This document shows, piece by piece, positions 42,687-53,085 of a stretch of DNA of 64,000 bases. Every line of letters begins with the position of its first letter. Positions within the stretch are counted from its first letter, which is position 1. A program made the translations under genes and the position numbers. The stretch comes from Williamsia faeni (lineage in GTDB: Bacteria; Actinomycetota; Actinomycetes; Mycobacteriales; Mycobacteriaceae): the NCBI GenBank assembly GCA_003202005.1, contig QJJF01000002.1, positions 310,001 through 374,000 on the forward strand. The letters run 5' to 3'. The notes below the pieces were generated by a model. That model was not told the origin of the DNA and made no database searches. It worked only from the letters and a program-made list of their open reading frames with translations.

Positions 42687-43807
42687 AGATCGGCATGATC
42701 TGCCCGTATTCGTTCGACATCCCCGGCGGTGTGCAGGCACACGTGATGGAACTCGCGCAGGTGTTCATCAACCGTGGCCACACCGTCAGCGTGCTCGCTC
42801 CGGCGGGCAAGGGGACCGAACTGCCCGACTACGTCGTCTCGGTCGGTGAGGCGCTGGCGATCCCGTACAACGGCTCTGTCGCCCGCCTGAACTTCAGTCC
42901 CCATGCCTACGGGCTCCTGCGGCGCTGGTTGCGGGAAGAGGAGTTCGACGTCCTGCACGTCCACGAACCCAATTCGCCCAGTATTTCGATGCTCTCCCTC
43001 ATGGTCGCGCAGGGTCCGATCGTCACCACATTCCATGCGGCGACCACAAAGTCGTTGTGGCTCAGCCTTTTCCAGGGAATTCTGCGGCCGTATCACGAGC
43101 GTATCGCCGGCAAGATCGCCGTGTCCGAACTCGCTCGCCGATGGCAGATGGAATCGCTCGGCTCCGATGCGGTGGAGATCCCGAACGGGGTTCACGTCCG
43201 GTCCTTTTCCGACGCCGAGCCGTTCGAGGGCTATCCGCGCCGGGGCAAGACGGTCCTGTTCCTCGGCCGGTACGACGAACCCCGAAAGGGGATGGATGTC
43301 CTGATCGGTGCCCTTCCCGCGGTGGTCGCCCGGTACCCCGACGTCCAGGTCCTGGTGGTCGGCGGCGGTCACGAACGCACCCTGCGCGGCAAGGCCGGGA
43401 AACTCGCGAAGCATCTGGTGTTCCTCGGTCAGGTCGACGACGAGACCAAGGCGCGCGCACTGCGGTCGGCGGATGTGTACTGCGCGCCCAACCTGGGCGG
43501 CGAGAGTTTCGGCATCGTCCTGGTCGAGGCGATGGCCGCCGGTGCAGCCGTTGTCGCGAGCAAACTCGACGCGTTCCGCCGGGTCCTCGACGACGGGCGT
43601 TCGGGAGTCCTGGTCGAAATCGGCGACTCGGAAGAGCTCGCCTTCGGGATCATCGCGGCGCTCGGTGACGATGCCAGTCGCTGCGCCATGGTCGAGCGGG
43701 CCGAGCAGCGTGCTGCGCGATACGACTGGTCGCAGGTGGCCGATCAGATCCTGAGGGTCTACGACGCGGTCACAGTGGCGGCGGGCAAGGTGGTAGTCGA
43801 AGAATGA
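42683..43807 (+). CDS. pimA: phosphatidyl-myo-inositol mannosyltransferase PimA
   Basis: A 374-residue GT4 GT-B enzyme. It shows MKIGMICPYSFDIPGGVQAH with the Gly loop for GDP-mannose, FLGRYDEPRKGMDVLI, and the C-terminal nucleotide-sugar E-x7-E region PNLGGESFGIVLVEAMAAG. It uses GDP-mannose to mannosylate the 2-position of PI, starting PIM synthesis. Start is the ATG in the patA overlap. Length and context match Rv2610c. Confidence 0.93.
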   Translation: MKIGMICPYSFDIPGGVQAHVMELAQVFINRGHTVSVLAPAGKGTELPDYVVSVGEALAIPYNGSVARLNFSPHAYGLLRRWLREEEFDVLHVHEPNSPSISMLSLMVAQGPIVTTFHAATTKSLWLSLFQGILRPYHERIAGKIAVSELARRWQMESLGSDAVEIPNGVHVRSFSDAEPFEGYPRRGKTVLFLGRYDEPRKGMDVLIGALPAVVARYPDVQVLVVGGGHERTLRGKAGKLAKHLVFLGQVDDETKARALRSADVYCAPNLGGESFGIVLVEAMAAGAAVVASKLDAFRRVLDDGRSGVLVEIGDSEELAFGIIAALGDDASRCAMVERAEQRAARYDWSQVADQILRVYDAVTVAAGKVVVEE

Positions 43808-44304
43808 CCATTTCAGCACTGACAGTCCTGATCCTGGGGATCGTCGCAGTGGTGGTGCTCGCCGGTCTCGCCTGGGCTTACAAGACGGCGAACCGGCTCG
43901 ATCGTCTGCACGTGCGGGTCGACCTCTCCTGGCAGAGCCTCGACGCGGCATTGGCTCGTCGGGCCGTCGTGGCACGGTCGATCGGTGCCGGTCTGGGCGG
44001 CGACGGCAAGACCCTGATCGCGGCGGCCGACCGGGCCGAAGGTGCACCGCCGGCCGAGCGCGAGGATGCCGAGAACGTGGTGTCGGCAGCATTGGCGCAG
44101 GTCGACAGCGGTTCGCTGCGCTCGCAACTGGTCACCGAACTCGCCGACGCCGAGACCCGGGTGATGATCGCCCGTCGATTCCACAACGATGCCGTCCGCG
44201 ATACCCTCGCGCTGCGCAATCGCCGCCCGGTGCGATGGCTTCACCTCGGTGGTACCGCGCCGGTCCCGATGTACTTCGAGATCGTAGAGCGCGCAGCGGT
44301 CTGA
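43804..44304 (+). CDS. LemA-like membrane-anchored protein
   Basis: A 166-residue protein with one N-terminal transmembrane helix (TVLILGIVAVVVLAGLAWAY) and a helical cytoplasmic or periplasmic domain: LSWQSLDAALARRAVVARSI, ELADAETRVMIARRFHNDAV and a final VPMYFEI. The spacing recalls LemA-type helical bundles. In mycobacteria the gene after pimA (Rv2609c) seems to carry a similar domain fused to NUDIX; here the NUDIX part is absent. Role unknown. It overlaps pimA by 4 nt. Confidence 0.65.
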   Translation: MTISALTVLILGIVAVVVLAGLAWAYKTANRLDRLHVRVDLSWQSLDAALARRAVVARSIGAGLGGDGKTLIAAADRAEGAPPAEREDAENVVSAALAQVDSGSLRSQLVTELADAETRVMIARRFHNDAVRDTLALRNRRPVRWLHLGGTAPVPMYFEIVERAAV

Positions 44305-44403
44305 TCGACAGACCGAAAGTCCACCTGGACCCGACGAAGCCTAGACTGGAAGTCCAGGATTATTTGTGACTGTGTAGCTACTAGCAATGTAGGAGTATTT
44401 GAC

Positions 44404-45330
44404 GTGAGCAGTGCCCCAGACCTTGGTTCCGCGGTGAGCCCGGAAGCTTCCGGCACCGGCACCGCGCGGGTGAAGCGCGGGATGGCCGAGATGCTCAAAG
44501 GCGGCGTGATCATGGATGTGGTCAATGCTGAGCAGGCCAAGATCGCCGAGGATGCCGGTGCTGTCGCAGTCATGGCACTCGAGCGCGTGCCCGCCGACAT
44601 CCGCGCCCAGGGTGGCGTCTCCCGGATGAGCGACCCGGACATGATCGACGAGATCATCGCGGCCGTGTCCATCCCGGTGATGGCCAAGGCCCGCATCGGA
44701 CACTTCGTCGAGGCACAGATCCTGCAGAGCCTCGGTGTCGACTACATCGACGAGTCAGAGGTCCTCACCCCGGCCGACTACGCCAACCACATCGACAAGT
44801 GGCAGTTCACCGTCCCGTTCGTCTGTGGTGCCACCAATCTGGGTGAGGCGCTTCGCCGTATCACCGAGGGGGCCGGGATGATCCGGTCCAAGGGTGAGGC
44901 CGGAACCGGCGACGTCTCGAACGCCACCACCCACATGCGCAAGCTTCGCGATCAGATCCGTTGGCTGACTTCGCTGCCCAAGGACGAACTGTTCGTGGCG
45001 GCCAAGGAGTTGCAGGCACCGTACGACCTCGTTGTCGAGATCGCCGAGGCCGGCAAGTTGCCGGTCACCCTGTTCACCGCCGGCGGTATCGCCACCCCGG
45101 CCGACGCCGCGATGATGATGCAGCTCGGTGCCGAGGGTGTGTTCGTCGGTTCGGGCATCTTCAAGTCCGGCAACCCGGTCCAGCGTGCGGCGGCCATCGT
45201 GCAGGCCACCACCTTCTTCGACGATCCCGACGTGCTGGCCAAGGTCTCGCGCGGACTGGGTGAGGCGATGGTCGGCATCAACGTCGACGACATCCCGGAG
45301 CCGCACCGCCTCGCAGAGCGCGGCTGGTAG
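44404..45330 (+). CDS. pdxS: pyridoxal 5'-phosphate synthase subunit PdxS
   Basis: A 308-residue TIM barrel. The signature [20 protein letters not shown], the catalytic Lys region ([13 protein letters not shown]), [15 protein letters not shown] and the phosphate-binding [10 protein letters not shown] are all present. PdxS makes PLP from ribose 5-phosphate, glyceraldehyde 3-phosphate and ammonia delivered by PdxT (48666). GTG start at 44404 with AGGAG 8 nt upstream. It is separated from tesB-pdxT by a three-gene insertion. Confidence 0.95.
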   Translation: MSSAPDLGSAVSPEASGTGTARVKRGMAEMLKGGVIMDVVNAEQAKIAEDAGAVAVMALERVPADIRAQGGVSRMSDPDMIDEIIAAVSIPVMAKARIGHFVEAQILQSLGVDYIDESEVLTPADYANHIDKWQFTVPFVCGATNLGEALRRITEGAGMIRSKGEAGTGDVSNATTHMRKLRDQIRWLTSLPKDELFVAAKELQAPYDLVVEIAEAGKLPVTLFTAGGIATPADAAMMMQLGAEGVFVGSGIFKSGNPVQRAAAIVQATTFFDDPDVLAKVSRGLGEAMVGINVDDIPEPHRLAERGW

Positions 45331-45360
45331 CCACTGCGTCAGTTCGATCGAGTACCGGAC

Positions 45361-45402
45361 CAGGTGCCACCGGTCCGCCACACGGCGGCCCGGTGGCACC
45401 TG
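45361..45402 (+). terminator. terminator hairpin after pdxS
   Basis: A 13-bp perfect outer stem CAGGTGCCACCGG/CCGGTGGCACCTG extended by CCGCC/GGCGG inside (one mismatch), loop ACAC, then GTTTCTG. It isolates pdxS from the PP2C operon. Confidence 0.75.
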
Positions 45403-45554
45403 TTTCTGCCGACACGCGTACCAATTCACTGCGTGACGCGGGTCGATTGTGGATGATCAGACCGGGCACGTTTCTGGGCTGCGCAGACGAGCTTTGACGT
45501 GGCAGATTGACACTTGTTGGCGCACTTGACCAAAAGACCTGAAGGCGGAGCTCG

Positions 45555-46367
45555 ATGAGCATGGAGACAACCGGGGCGGTTCGGAATGAAACCCGCAGCG
45601 GTACAGGTGAGTTCGGTCAGGTATCGATCGCCTGGGCACTCGTCAGTGACGTCGGCCTGTTGCGTGAGACCAATGAGGATGCGGCGCTGGTCGCGCCCGG
45701 GATGATCCTCGTCGCCGACGGTATGGGTGGTCACGACTGCGGGGAGCTCGCCAGTGAGGCCGCGCTGATGGCTTTGTCGGCGACCGCGATCAGTGGAATC
45801 AACCGAACCCGTGATTCCGTGGTCGAATTGCTCAACGAAGCGCAGCAGCAGATCGAACGCATCGACACCGAGTCCTCACGACATGCGGGCACAACCATCA
45901 CCGGTGCATTGCTGGCCGACAACGACGGCGTGCCGCACTGGCTGGTGCTGAACATCGGCGATTCGCGCACTTATCGGTTCGCCGCGGGCCGCCTCGAACA
46001 GGTCACCGTGGACCATTCGCAGGTGCAGGAGCTCGTCGATGCCGGCTATCTGACCGCCGAGCAGGCCCGGGTCGACCCCCGGCGCAACGTGATCACGCGG
46101 GCGCTGGGCGCCGGCATGGAACAGGAAGCCGACTTTTTCACCTTCCCGGTGGCCGTCGGCGACCGCATCCTGGTGTGTTCGGATGGTTTGACCGGGGAAC
46201 TCGCCGACATCGTGATCGCACAGATCCTCGCCGAATACGCCGATCCGACGCAAGCTGCCACGACGCTGGTCGCGGCCGCGTTGGAAGCGGGCGGCCGCGA
46301 CAACGTGACCGTCGCGATCGCCGATGTCACGGCGGTTCCGGAACTTGTCGAACCCCCCGTTCGGTGA
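45555..46367 (+). CDS. PP2C-family serine/threonine phosphatase
   Basis: A 270-residue PPM phosphatase. Metal-binding motifs are ILVADGMGGHDCGELAS (about 50-66), LVLNIGDSRTYRF, LVCSDGLTGEL and the final GGRDNVTVAIADV. All key Asp residues are present, so it should be active. N-terminal ETNEDAAL is the usual RxxNED-type start. No membrane helix, so cytoplasmic. It overlaps the FHA gene (GTGA), and both are absent at this place in mycobacteria as I recall it. Confidence 0.9.
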   Translation: MSMETTGAVRNETRSGTGEFGQVSIAWALVSDVGLLRETNEDAALVAPGMILVADGMGGHDCGELASEAALMALSATAISGINRTRDSVVELLNEAQQQIERIDTESSRHAGTTITGALLADNDGVPHWLVLNIGDSRTYRFAAGRLEQVTVDHSQVQELVDAGYLTAEQARVDPRRNVITRALGAGMEQEADFFTFPVAVGDRILVCSDGLTGELADIVIAQILAEYADPTQAATTLVAAALEAGGRDNVTVAIADVTAVPELVEPPVR

Positions 46368-47104
46368 GCGTGCCGATGGTTGCGCCGCAGCAGTCGTTTG
46401 TCGACTACTGCGGCGAGCGATACCCGCTCGACCCGGAGAAGCCCTTTCACATCGGTCGTGATGCCGATCTGGATGTCGACGACAACCCGTATCTGCACCG
46501 CAAGTTTCTGATGATCCATTTCGAAAAGGATCTGTGGTGGCTGTCCAATGTCGGGTCCCACCTGTCGGCGGGTGTGGTGGCCGGCGACGCCGGGTTTCAG
46601 GCGACGCTGGCACCCGGCGCGAGCATTCCGTTGATATCCGGTGTGACCGCGGTGGTCTTCTCCGCGGGACCCACCACCTATGAACTCGACATCCATTCGA
46701 GCACAGCACCTTTGGTCGCCCTCGATCCGCCGGGCGAACCGACGGCCGGCGGGGAGGCCACCATCGGTGCGGTGTCGCTGACCGAGAGTCAGAAGCTGCT
46801 CATCGTGGTGCTGGCCGAAGAAGTGCTGCGACGCAGCGGCACCGGTGCGAGTTCCATTCCGTCGTCCGCGCAGGCCGCGGCCAGGCTGGGCTGGTCAATC
46901 ACGAAGTTCAATCGCAAACTCGACAACGTCTGCGACAAGTTCGATCAGATCGGAGTCACCGGAATGCGGGGCGGATCAGGTCGTCTCGCCAGCAACCGTC
47001 GGGTCAAACTCGTTGAATACGCCGTCGCCTCGCGCGTGGTGACCCGCGCCGATCTTCCGATGATCGACGCCGAGGCCCGTCTGAATGGTGCTGCGAGCAA
47101 CTGA
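46364..47104 (+). CDS. FHA-like protein with C-terminal winged-helix region
   Basis: A 246-residue protein. The FHA-like region PFHIGRDADLDVDDNPYLHRKF has the GR and H landmarks, but the usual Ser three residues before the His is Pro, so phospho-Thr binding may be lost. Residues about 135-230 (LLIVVLAEEVLRR, ARLGWSITKFNRKLDNVCDKF) look like a winged-helix domain. It follows the PP2C with a GTGA overlap, suggesting a signalling pair that controls transcription or translation. Confidence 0.7.
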   Translation: MSVPMVAPQQSFVDYCGERYPLDPEKPFHIGRDADLDVDDNPYLHRKFLMIHFEKDLWWLSNVGSHLSAGVVAGDAGFQATLAPGASIPLISGVTAVVFSAGPTTYELDIHSSTAPLVALDPPGEPTAGGEATIGAVSLTESQKLLIVVLAEEVLRRSGTGASSIPSSAQAAARLGWSITKFNRKLDNVCDKFDQIGVTGMRGGSGRLASNRRVKLVEYAVASRVVTRADLPMIDAEARLNGAASN

Positions 47105-47288
47105 CGGTCCGCAAGTGTGCCCGATGGGGCACGATATTTGTGTGCTCCCGTGAAAAAGTGGTCTTACCTGCGCAGATGAGGTGGGTAGTTCTCCCCATCG
47201 ACACCGGTTCGCGGCAGTTTTAGTGTTGTGACATTCCACAGCACGCCGCAGCGCAGCGAGTTGGCCCAACACTTAGTAGGAGACCGTG

Positions 47289-47741
47289 ATGACCGTACTG
47301 CACAACACCTTTCACGCGCCGACCCGTTCCCGCGGCGGCTATCGCCAGGCTCCACCGGCGCGGATGACCCGTGAAGAGGCGTTGGCCCGGCTGGCTCAGC
47401 GCACGATGCCACTTCCCGGCCGGCCGGTAGGGGTCTGCACCACACCCGGCGCTCCGACGTCCCCCCGGCCATCGGTCTCGGCTCCGGTTGATTCGGTTGT
47501 GACGCGGTCCTACCCGAAGCCGAAGTTGTCGCAGCGCGAGGTCGAGGTCCTGCGGGCCTGGTTGAACCTCGACTCGAAATCCGCTGTGGCCGAGTCACTC
47601 TTCATCTCGCTGGGCACCGTCAACACGCACCTCGCGCGAATCCGCGTGAAGTACAACGAGGTCGGGCGCGGAGCTTCCACCAAGGCGGCACTGGTCGCGC
47701 GCGCCATCCAGGACGGGATCGTCTCCATCGACGACCTGTAG
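47289..47741 (+). CDS. LuxR-type HTH response protein
   Basis: A 150-residue protein. The C-terminal 60 residues form a GerE/LuxR HTH: LSQREVEVLRAWL, SKSAVAESLFISLGTVNTHLARIRVKYNEVGR. The N-terminus is Pro-, Arg- and Thr-rich and unordered, with no receiver domain. AGGAG precedes the ATG at 47289 (a GTG at 47286 is also possible). It may be the output regulator of the PP2C-FHA pair encoded upstream, separated by a 180-bp promoter region. Confidence 0.8.
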   Translation: MTVLHNTFHAPTRSRGGYRQAPPARMTREEALARLAQRTMPLPGRPVGVCTTPGAPTSPRPSVSAPVDSVVTRSYPKPKLSQREVEVLRAWLNLDSKSAVAESLFISLGTVNTHLARIRVKYNEVGRGASTKAALVARAIQDGIVSIDDL

Positions 47742-47817
47742 AACACCACGACCGGGTGTTGGGATCGGCCCCTGACGACACGTGGGCAATAATCGTCGTC
47801 AGAAAGGGGTCAACCTC

Positions 47818-48669
47818 ATGGCGATGATCGAAGAGATCCTCCAACTCGAGCAGATCGAGAAGGACATCTACCGGGGCAAGGTGTACCCGAGCTTTCTCGA
47901 ACGCACCTTTGGCGGGCAGGTCGCCGGGCAGGCGCTGGTATCGGCCACGAGGAGCGTGGACGACGGTTTCCGCGTCCACTCCCTTCACGGTTACTTCTTG
48001 CGGGGCGGCAATCCGACGGAACCGACCGTGTATCTCGTCGATCGGATCCGCGACGGACGGTCGTTCTGCACCCGCCGGGTGACCGCGGTCCAGGACGGGC
48101 TTCCGATCTTCACCATGTCGGCGTCCTTCCACGTCGACGACCAAGGGTACGAGCACCAGGACACGATGCCGAAGGTCAAGCAACCCGATGAGCTCGTCGA
48201 CCTGCTGACCGAAGAGGACCCCGAACTCAAGGCGCCCTATCGGGAATGGCAAAACTTCGATGTCCGGATCGTGCCGCAGGACGAGATGATCGGCAGCAAG
48301 GTCCTCGCCGCCCAGCAGCAGGTGTGGTTCAAGTACCGCAGCAGGTTGCCCGATGACCAGGTATTCCACGTCTGCACGCTCGCTTACATGAGCGACATGA
48401 CACTGCTCGGTTCGGCCAAGGTCCCGCATCCCGACGAGGATGCACAATTCGCCTCCCTCGATCATGCGATGTGGTTCCTGCGTCCGTTCCGCGCCGACGA
48501 GTGGCTGCTGTACGACCAGACCTCACCGTCGGCCGGTGGCGGTCGGTCGCTGACCCAAGGCCGTATCTACGACCAGAACGGCGTGATGGTGGCCGCCGTG
48601 ACCCAGGAGGGTCTGACCCGCACCGGACGTCCGGTTCCGAAAGATCAGCACGCGAAGCGGCCGAGTTGA
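47818..48669 (+). CDS. tesB: acyl-CoA thioesterase II (TesB)
   Basis: A 283-residue double-hotdog thioesterase. The first hotdog shows [13 protein letters not shown] and the [11 protein letters not shown] strand-helix; the second shows [25 protein letters not shown] and [11 protein letters not shown], giving the Asp, Thr/Ser and Gln triad. It hydrolyses medium- to long-chain acyl-CoA. It overlaps pdxT by 4 nt (TTGA) although the two reactions are unrelated; the same arrangement occurs in M. tuberculosis (Rv2605c-Rv2604c). Confidence 0.9.
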   Translation: MAMIEEILQLEQIEKDIYRGKVYPSFLERTFGGQVAGQALVSATRSVDDGFRVHSLHGYFLRGGNPTEPTVYLVDRIRDGRSFCTRRVTAVQDGLPIFTMSASFHVDDQGYEHQDTMPKVKQPDELVDLLTEEDPELKAPYREWQNFDVRIVPQDEMIGSKVLAAQQQVWFKYRSRLPDDQVFHVCTLAYMSDMTLLGSAKVPHPDEDAQFASLDHAMWFLRPFRADEWLLYDQTSPSAGGGRSLTQGRIYDQNGVMVAAVTQEGLTRTGRPVPKDQHAKRPS

Positions 48670-49274
48670 GCAGGGCGCCACGGATCGGCATCCTCGCACT
48701 ACAGGGTGATGTTCGTGAACATCACCATGCGCTGACAAAGGCCGGGGCCGAGGCCTGCTCGATCCGCCGTCCGAGTGAACTCGACGAGATCGACGGGATC
48801 GTCATCCCGGGCGGCGAGTCGACGACGATGAGCAAACTGCTGGTGATCCTCGATCTCCTCGACCCTCTGCGCAAGGCACTTGCCGAGGGCCTGCCGGCCT
48901 ACGGGTCCTGCGCCGGGATGATCATGCTGGCGAGCAACATCCTCGACACCCGGCCCGATGCCCAGCATCTCGATGCCCTCGATATCACGGTGCGCCGCAA
49001 TGCATTCGGACGCCAGGTGGCCTCATTCGAGACCGACCTGGAACTCGAGGGCGTCGCCGGCGGCCCGATGCGGGCGGTCTTCATCCGCGCACCGTGGGTG
49101 GAGTCGACCGGGCCGGACGTGCAGGTGCTGGGAACGGTGCCCGACGGTCCGGCCGCCGGCCGGGTGGTGGCGGTGCGTGAGGGCAACGTCCTCGCGACCT
49201 CCTTCCATCCCGAGGTGACGGGCGATCTACGCGTCCACGAATACTTTGCCGAGATGGTCAGATCTGCCCGGTAG
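48666..49274 (+). CDS. pdxT: pyridoxal 5'-phosphate synthase glutaminase subunit PdxT
   Basis: A 202-residue class I glutamine amidotransferase. It has [13 protein letters not shown] at the start, [12 protein letters not shown], the nucleophile Cys in AYGSCAGMI, and the His-Glu pair in SFHPEVTGD. It feeds ammonia to PdxS. The best start is TTG at 48666, overlapping the tesB stop; no ATG or GTG is suitably placed. The gene is intact. Confidence 0.93.
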   Translation: MSRAPRIGILALQGDVREHHHALTKAGAEACSIRRPSELDEIDGIVIPGGESTTMSKLLVILDLLDPLRKALAEGLPAYGSCAGMIMLASNILDTRPDAQHLDALDITVRRNAFGRQVASFETDLELEGVAGGPMRAVFIRAPWVESTGPDVQVLGTVPDGPAAGRVVAVREGNVLATSFHPEVTGDLRVHEYFAEMVRSAR

Positions 49275-49343
49275 CACTGCGAGTAGGATCGATCCGCACC
49301 TTCATGCCAGATGACCAGAGTTGTACGAAAGGGGCTTGCGCCA

Positions 49344-50102
49344 ATGAGCGGCCACTCCAAATGGGCGACCACCAAGCACAAGAAGGCGGTGGTCGATGCC
49401 AAGCGCGGCAAGATGTTTGCCAAGCTCGTCAAGAACATCGAGGTTGCCGCACGCACCGGTGGCGGCGACCCGGTTGGTAACCCCACGTTGTACGACGCCA
49501 TTCAGAAGGCAAAGAAGTCGTCGGTGCCCAACGACAACATCGAACGCGCCCGGAAACGTGGCGGCGGCGAAGAGGCCGGCGGTGCCGACTGGCAGAACAT
49601 CACTTACGAGGGCTATGGCCCGAACGGTGTCGCGATCCTGATCGAGTGCCTCACCGACAACCGCAACCGCGCGGCCACCGAGGTGCGCACCGCGATGAGC
49701 CGCAACGGCGGCAACATGGCCGATCCGGGTTCGGTGTCGTACCTGTTTCACCGCAAGGGTGTCGTGACCCTCGAAAAGGCCGGCCAGACCGAGGACGACA
49801 TCCTCATGGCAGTCCTCGACGCCGGCGCAGAAGACGTCACCGATCTCGGTGATACCTTCGAGATCCTCAGCGAGCCAACGGATCTGGTGGCCGTTCGGAC
49901 CGCCCTGCAGGAGGCCGGCATCGACTACGAGTCCGCGGACGCGAGTTTCCGCGCATCTGTCGAGGTCGCGGTCGACGCCGACGGAGCGCGCAAGGTGTTC
50001 CGCCTGATCGACGCCCTCGAGGACTCCGACGACGTGCAAGAGGTCTACTCCAACGTCGACATCAGCGACGAAGTGCTCGCGGAACTCGAACAAGACGACT
50101 GA
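49344..50102 (+). CDS. yebC: YebC/PmpR-family translational or transcriptional regulator
   Basis: A 252-residue protein beginning [15 protein letters not shown], the invariant YebC N-terminus, with [18 protein letters not shown], the [14 protein letters not shown] core and the acidic C-terminal domain. AAAGGGG precedes the ATG. Family members act as DNA-binding regulators or help ribosomes through proline stretches. It lies upstream of ruvCAB, as in most actinobacteria. Confidence 0.92.
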   Translation: MSGHSKWATTKHKKAVVDAKRGKMFAKLVKNIEVAARTGGGDPVGNPTLYDAIQKAKKSSVPNDNIERARKRGGGEEAGGADWQNITYEGYGPNGVAILIECLTDNRNRAATEVRTAMSRNGGNMADPGSVSYLFHRKGVVTLEKAGQTEDDILMAVLDAGAEDVTDLGDTFEILSEPTDLVAVRTALQEAGIDYESADASFRASVEVAVDADGARKVFRLIDALEDSDDVQEVYSNVDISDEVLAELEQDD

Positions 50103-50196
50103 CACGCGTGTTGTTGCCTCGGCACGCTCGACGCGACCGCTAGGATATCGAACAGTTGTTCGTTTCCTGGTGGTCGTTCGTCGAAGGTGGGGATTC

Positions 50197-50784
50197 ATGC
50201 GCGTGATGGGTGTTGACCCGGGATTGACCCGATGCGGGATCGCGCTGGTCGAATCCGGTTCCGGCCGCGCCGTGACGGCTCTCGACGTCGATGTGGTGCG
50301 TACACCGGCTGACATGCCGCTCGAGAAGCGTCTGCTCGCAATCCATCTCGCCGCCGAACACTGGCTCGACATCCACGAGCCGGATGTGGTGGCGATCGAG
50401 CGTGTTTTCGCACAGCAGCAGGTGAGTACTGCCATGGGCACGGCGCAGGCCGGAGGCGTGATCGCGCTGGCTGCGGCCAAGCGTGGGGTCCCGGTTCGCT
50501 TTCACACACCGAGTGAGGTCAAGGCCGCGGTCACCGGCAGTGGTCGCGCAGACAAGGCACAGGTGACAGCCATGGTGACCCGCATCCTCGGAATGCAGCA
50601 GGCACCCAAACCGGCCGACGCGGCCGATGCCCTGGCACTGGCGATCTGTCACTGCTGGCGCGGTCCCATCGCCGACCGGATGGAAGCAGCTCAGGCGCAG
50701 GCATTGGCACAGCAGAAGGCATATCGCGACCGGGTTGCCCAGGCAAAGAAGGTCGCCGTGGCGAAGAAGGCGGCAGCGCGATGA
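50197..50784 (+). CDS. ruvC: Holliday junction endonuclease RuvC
   Basis: A 195-residue resolvase. Acidic active-site residues are visible: Asp in VMGVDPGLT, Glu in VAIERVF, and Asp in [16 protein letters not shown] basic Ala/Lys-rich tail ([13 protein letters not shown]) is longer than in E. coli. ATG at 50197, and its stop overlaps ruvA (ATGA). It cleaves Holliday junctions held by RuvAB. Confidence 0.95.
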   Translation: MRVMGVDPGLTRCGIALVESGSGRAVTALDVDVVRTPADMPLEKRLLAIHLAAEHWLDIHEPDVVAIERVFAQQQVSTAMGTAQAGGVIALAAAKRGVPVRFHTPSEVKAAVTGSGRADKAQVTAMVTRILGMQQAPKPADAADALALAICHCWRGPIADRMEAAQAQALAQQKAYRDRVAQAKKVAVAKKAAAR

Positions 50785-51377
50785 TCGCATCGGTTCGTGG
50801 TCCGGTGGTCGACGTGGCACTCGACCACGTGGTCATCGATTGCGGTGGTGTCGGATATCAGGTCCTGGTGACGCCGAGTACCGCCGGCTCGGTGCGGCGG
50901 GGCGTCGAGTCCACTCTGCTGACGACGATGATCGTCCGCGAGGACTCGATGACGTTGTACGGCTTCACCGAACCCGATGCGCGCTCGCTGTTCACGTTGT
51001 TGCAGACGGTGACCGGGGTCGGTCCGCGGTTGGCGATGGCCACCCTCGCGGTTCTCGAACCCGACGCGTTGCGTCAGGCCCTGGCCGGTGGCGACACCAA
51101 AGCGTTGATCACCGTGCCGGGCATCGGCAAGCGTGTCGCCGAGCGTCTGGTTGTCGAGCTGCGGGACAAAGTGGATCGTCCCCATACCGAATCCGGTGGT
51201 GGGGCCTCGATGTCGGGCTTCACGATTCGAGATCAGGTCACCGAGGCCCTCGTCGGGCTCGGGTTCGCCGAGCCCCAGGCGGAAAAGGCCGTCATCGCGG
51301 TCCTCGCCGACAATCCCGACGGTGATTCGGCAACGGTGTTGCGGGCCAGTCTGGCGTCACTGGGGAAGACCAAATGA
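50781..51377 (+). CDS. ruvA: Holliday junction branch migration protein RuvA
   Basis: A 198-residue protein with the OB-fold domain I ([12 protein letters not shown]), the tandem helix-hairpin-helix motifs ([30 protein letters not shown]) and the C-terminal domain III that contacts RuvB ([11 protein letters not shown]). It forms a tetramer at the junction. Overlaps ruvC by 4 nt and precedes ruvB by 13 nt. Confidence 0.95.
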   Translation: MIASVRGPVVDVALDHVVIDCGGVGYQVLVTPSTAGSVRRGVESTLLTTMIVREDSMTLYGFTEPDARSLFTLLQTVTGVGPRLAMATLAVLEPDALRQALAGGDTKALITVPGIGKRVAERLVVELRDKVDRPHTESGGGASMSGFTIRDQVTEALVGLGFAEPQAEKAVIAVLADNPDGDSATVLRASLASLGKTK

Positions 51378-51390
51378 TGGGTGAGACCAC

Positions 51391-52539
51391 GTGATCGACC
51401 CAGCCGACGACAGCGTCGGGGACGACGACTTCGGTTCCGGATCAGGTGACACCGACAGCCGCACCGTGAACCCCGCCCGGATCAAGGGCGACGCTGACCT
51501 CGACAACAGCCTGCGGCCACGGAGCCTGGGCGACTTCATCGGACAGCCGCGAGTCTGTGAACAGCTCGAACTCGTATTGCAGGCGGCCCGCGGGCGTGGC
51601 GGGACACCCGACCACATCCTGCTGTCGGGTCCGCCCGGACTCGGCAAGACGTCGCTGGCAATGATCATCGCCTCGGAAATGGGTTCCCCGCTGCGCATCA
51701 CGTCGGGTCCGGCACTCGAGCGTGCCGGCGACCTCGCCGCGATGCTCTCCAATCTCGTCGAGGGCGATGTCCTGTTCATCGACGAGATCCACCGGATCGC
51801 CCGGCCCGCCGAGGAGATGCTCTACCTCGCGATGGAGGACTTCCGCGTCGACGTGGTTGTCGGCAAAGGCCCCGGTGCCACGTCGATCCCGCTCGACGTC
51901 GCACCGTTCACGCTGGTCGGCGCCACCACTCGTTCCGGTGCCCTCACCGGTCCGCTGCGAGACCGATTCGGATTCACCGCGCACATGGAGTTCTACGACA
52001 CCGGCGAACTCGAACGGGTGCTGCATCGCGCGGCGAGAATTCTCGGGATCACCCTGGAGGCCGATGCCGGTTCCGAGATCGCTTCGCGGTCGCGGGGCAC
52101 ACCACGTATCGCCAACCGGTTGTTGCGGCGCGTCCGCGACTACGCAGAGGTGCGGGCCGACGGTGTGGTCGACTTGGCCGTGGCGCGAGCCGCGCTGACG
52201 GTCTACGACGTGGACGAACTCGGCTTCGACCGTCTGGACCGCGCTGTCCTGGCCGCCCTGATCCGGGGTTTCGGGGGGGGACCGGTGGGTGTCTCGACGC
52301 TTGCGGTGGCCGTGGGCGAGGAGCCCGCCACCGTCGAAGAGGTGTGTGAACCATTCCTCGTTCGCGCGGGGATGATCGCCCGGACCCCTCGCGGCCGTGT
52401 CGCGACGGCCGCGGCGTGGCACCACCTGGGGCTGACACCGCCGGCCGGAGCGCTCAACGCAGCCTTCGGTGTGCGGGCCCGGGATGACGGCCCGGGCGTG
52501 GTTTCGCTCTTCGACTCGCCGGACGCCGGCGACATCTGA
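51391..52539 (+). CDS. ruvB: Holliday junction branch migration helicase RuvB
   Basis: A 382-residue AAA+ motor. An acidic N-terminal extension of about 35 residues is followed by [15 protein letters not shown], Walker A GPPGLGKT, Walker B LFIDEIHR, sensor 1 VGATTRSG, the Arg-finger region GPLRDRFGF and the C-terminal winged helix with [11 protein letters not shown] start at 51391. It drives branch migration with RuvA. Confidence 0.95.
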   Translation: MIDPADDSVGDDDFGSGSGDTDSRTVNPARIKGDADLDNSLRPRSLGDFIGQPRVCEQLELVLQAARGRGGTPDHILLSGPPGLGKTSLAMIIASEMGSPLRITSGPALERAGDLAAMLSNLVEGDVLFIDEIHRIARPAEEMLYLAMEDFRVDVVVGKGPGATSIPLDVAPFTLVGATTRSGALTGPLRDRFGFTAHMEFYDTGELERVLHRAARILGITLEADAGSEIASRSRGTPRIANRLLRRVRDYAEVRADGVVDLAVARAALTVYDVDELGFDRLDRAVLAALIRGFGGGPVGVSTLAVAVGEEPATVEEVCEPFLVRAGMIARTPRGRVATAAAWHHLGLTPPAGALNAAFGVRARDDGPGVVSLFDSPDAGDI

Positions 52540-52652
52540 GGCGTCCTCATCCGATGCCGAATCGGACTGATCCGGCGGTGGTGGCACACTGGTCAGTGAT
52601 TGCGAGCATTTCTCGTGACCACGGATTACAAAGCAAGGACTGAACACACCTC

Positions 52653-53069
52653 ATGGAATTGCTATTCCCCCTACTGCTGGTCTTCCTGGTCGGCATGATG
52701 TTCCTGTCCATCCGCCGCCAGAAGAAGGCGTCGGCGGAAGCCAAGACCATGCAGGAGTCCCTGCAGGTCGGCGTCCGCGTCCAGACCACGTCGGGCGTGT
52801 ACGGCACGGTGACCGGACTGGCCGAGGGCACCGTCGACATCGAGATCGCCGACGGCTTGGTCTCTCGCTGGAATCGTCTTGCCATCCGCGAGGTCGTCCT
52901 CTCCGAAGATCTCGCCGACAGCTACCCGGGTGTCGGTCTGATCGGCGACGATGTCGAGATCGAATACAACGGCATCCACGATGACGACGACGACCTCGGC
53001 GGCAGCTCCGACGGCGATGACACCAGCATCAGCCTGGAGAAGCCGCACGAAGACCAAGACAAAGCGTAA
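52653..53069 (+). CDS. yajC: preprotein translocase subunit YajC
   Basis: A 138-residue protein with one N-terminal helix (LLFPLLLVFLVGMMFLSIRR) and a YajC core (VGVRVQTTSGVYGTVTGLAEGTVDIEIADG). The C-terminus is strongly acidic (DDDDLGGSSDGDD). It joins SecDF at the membrane. Upstream of secD, with a large palindrome between them. Confidence 0.9.
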   Translation: MELLFPLLLVFLVGMMFLSIRRQKKASAEAKTMQESLQVGVRVQTTSGVYGTVTGLAEGTVDIEIADGLVSRWNRLAIREVVLSEDLADSYPGVGLIGDDVEIEYNGIHDDDDDLGGSSDGDDTSISLEKPHEDQDKA

Positions 53070-53085
53070 GTACGTAGCCCGTACC

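Noticed and set aside
44341-44403. Riboswitch or PLP-responsive leader before pdxS
   Set aside because: Only a short palindrome GTAGCTAC and a normal ribosome binding site are present; no larger structure.
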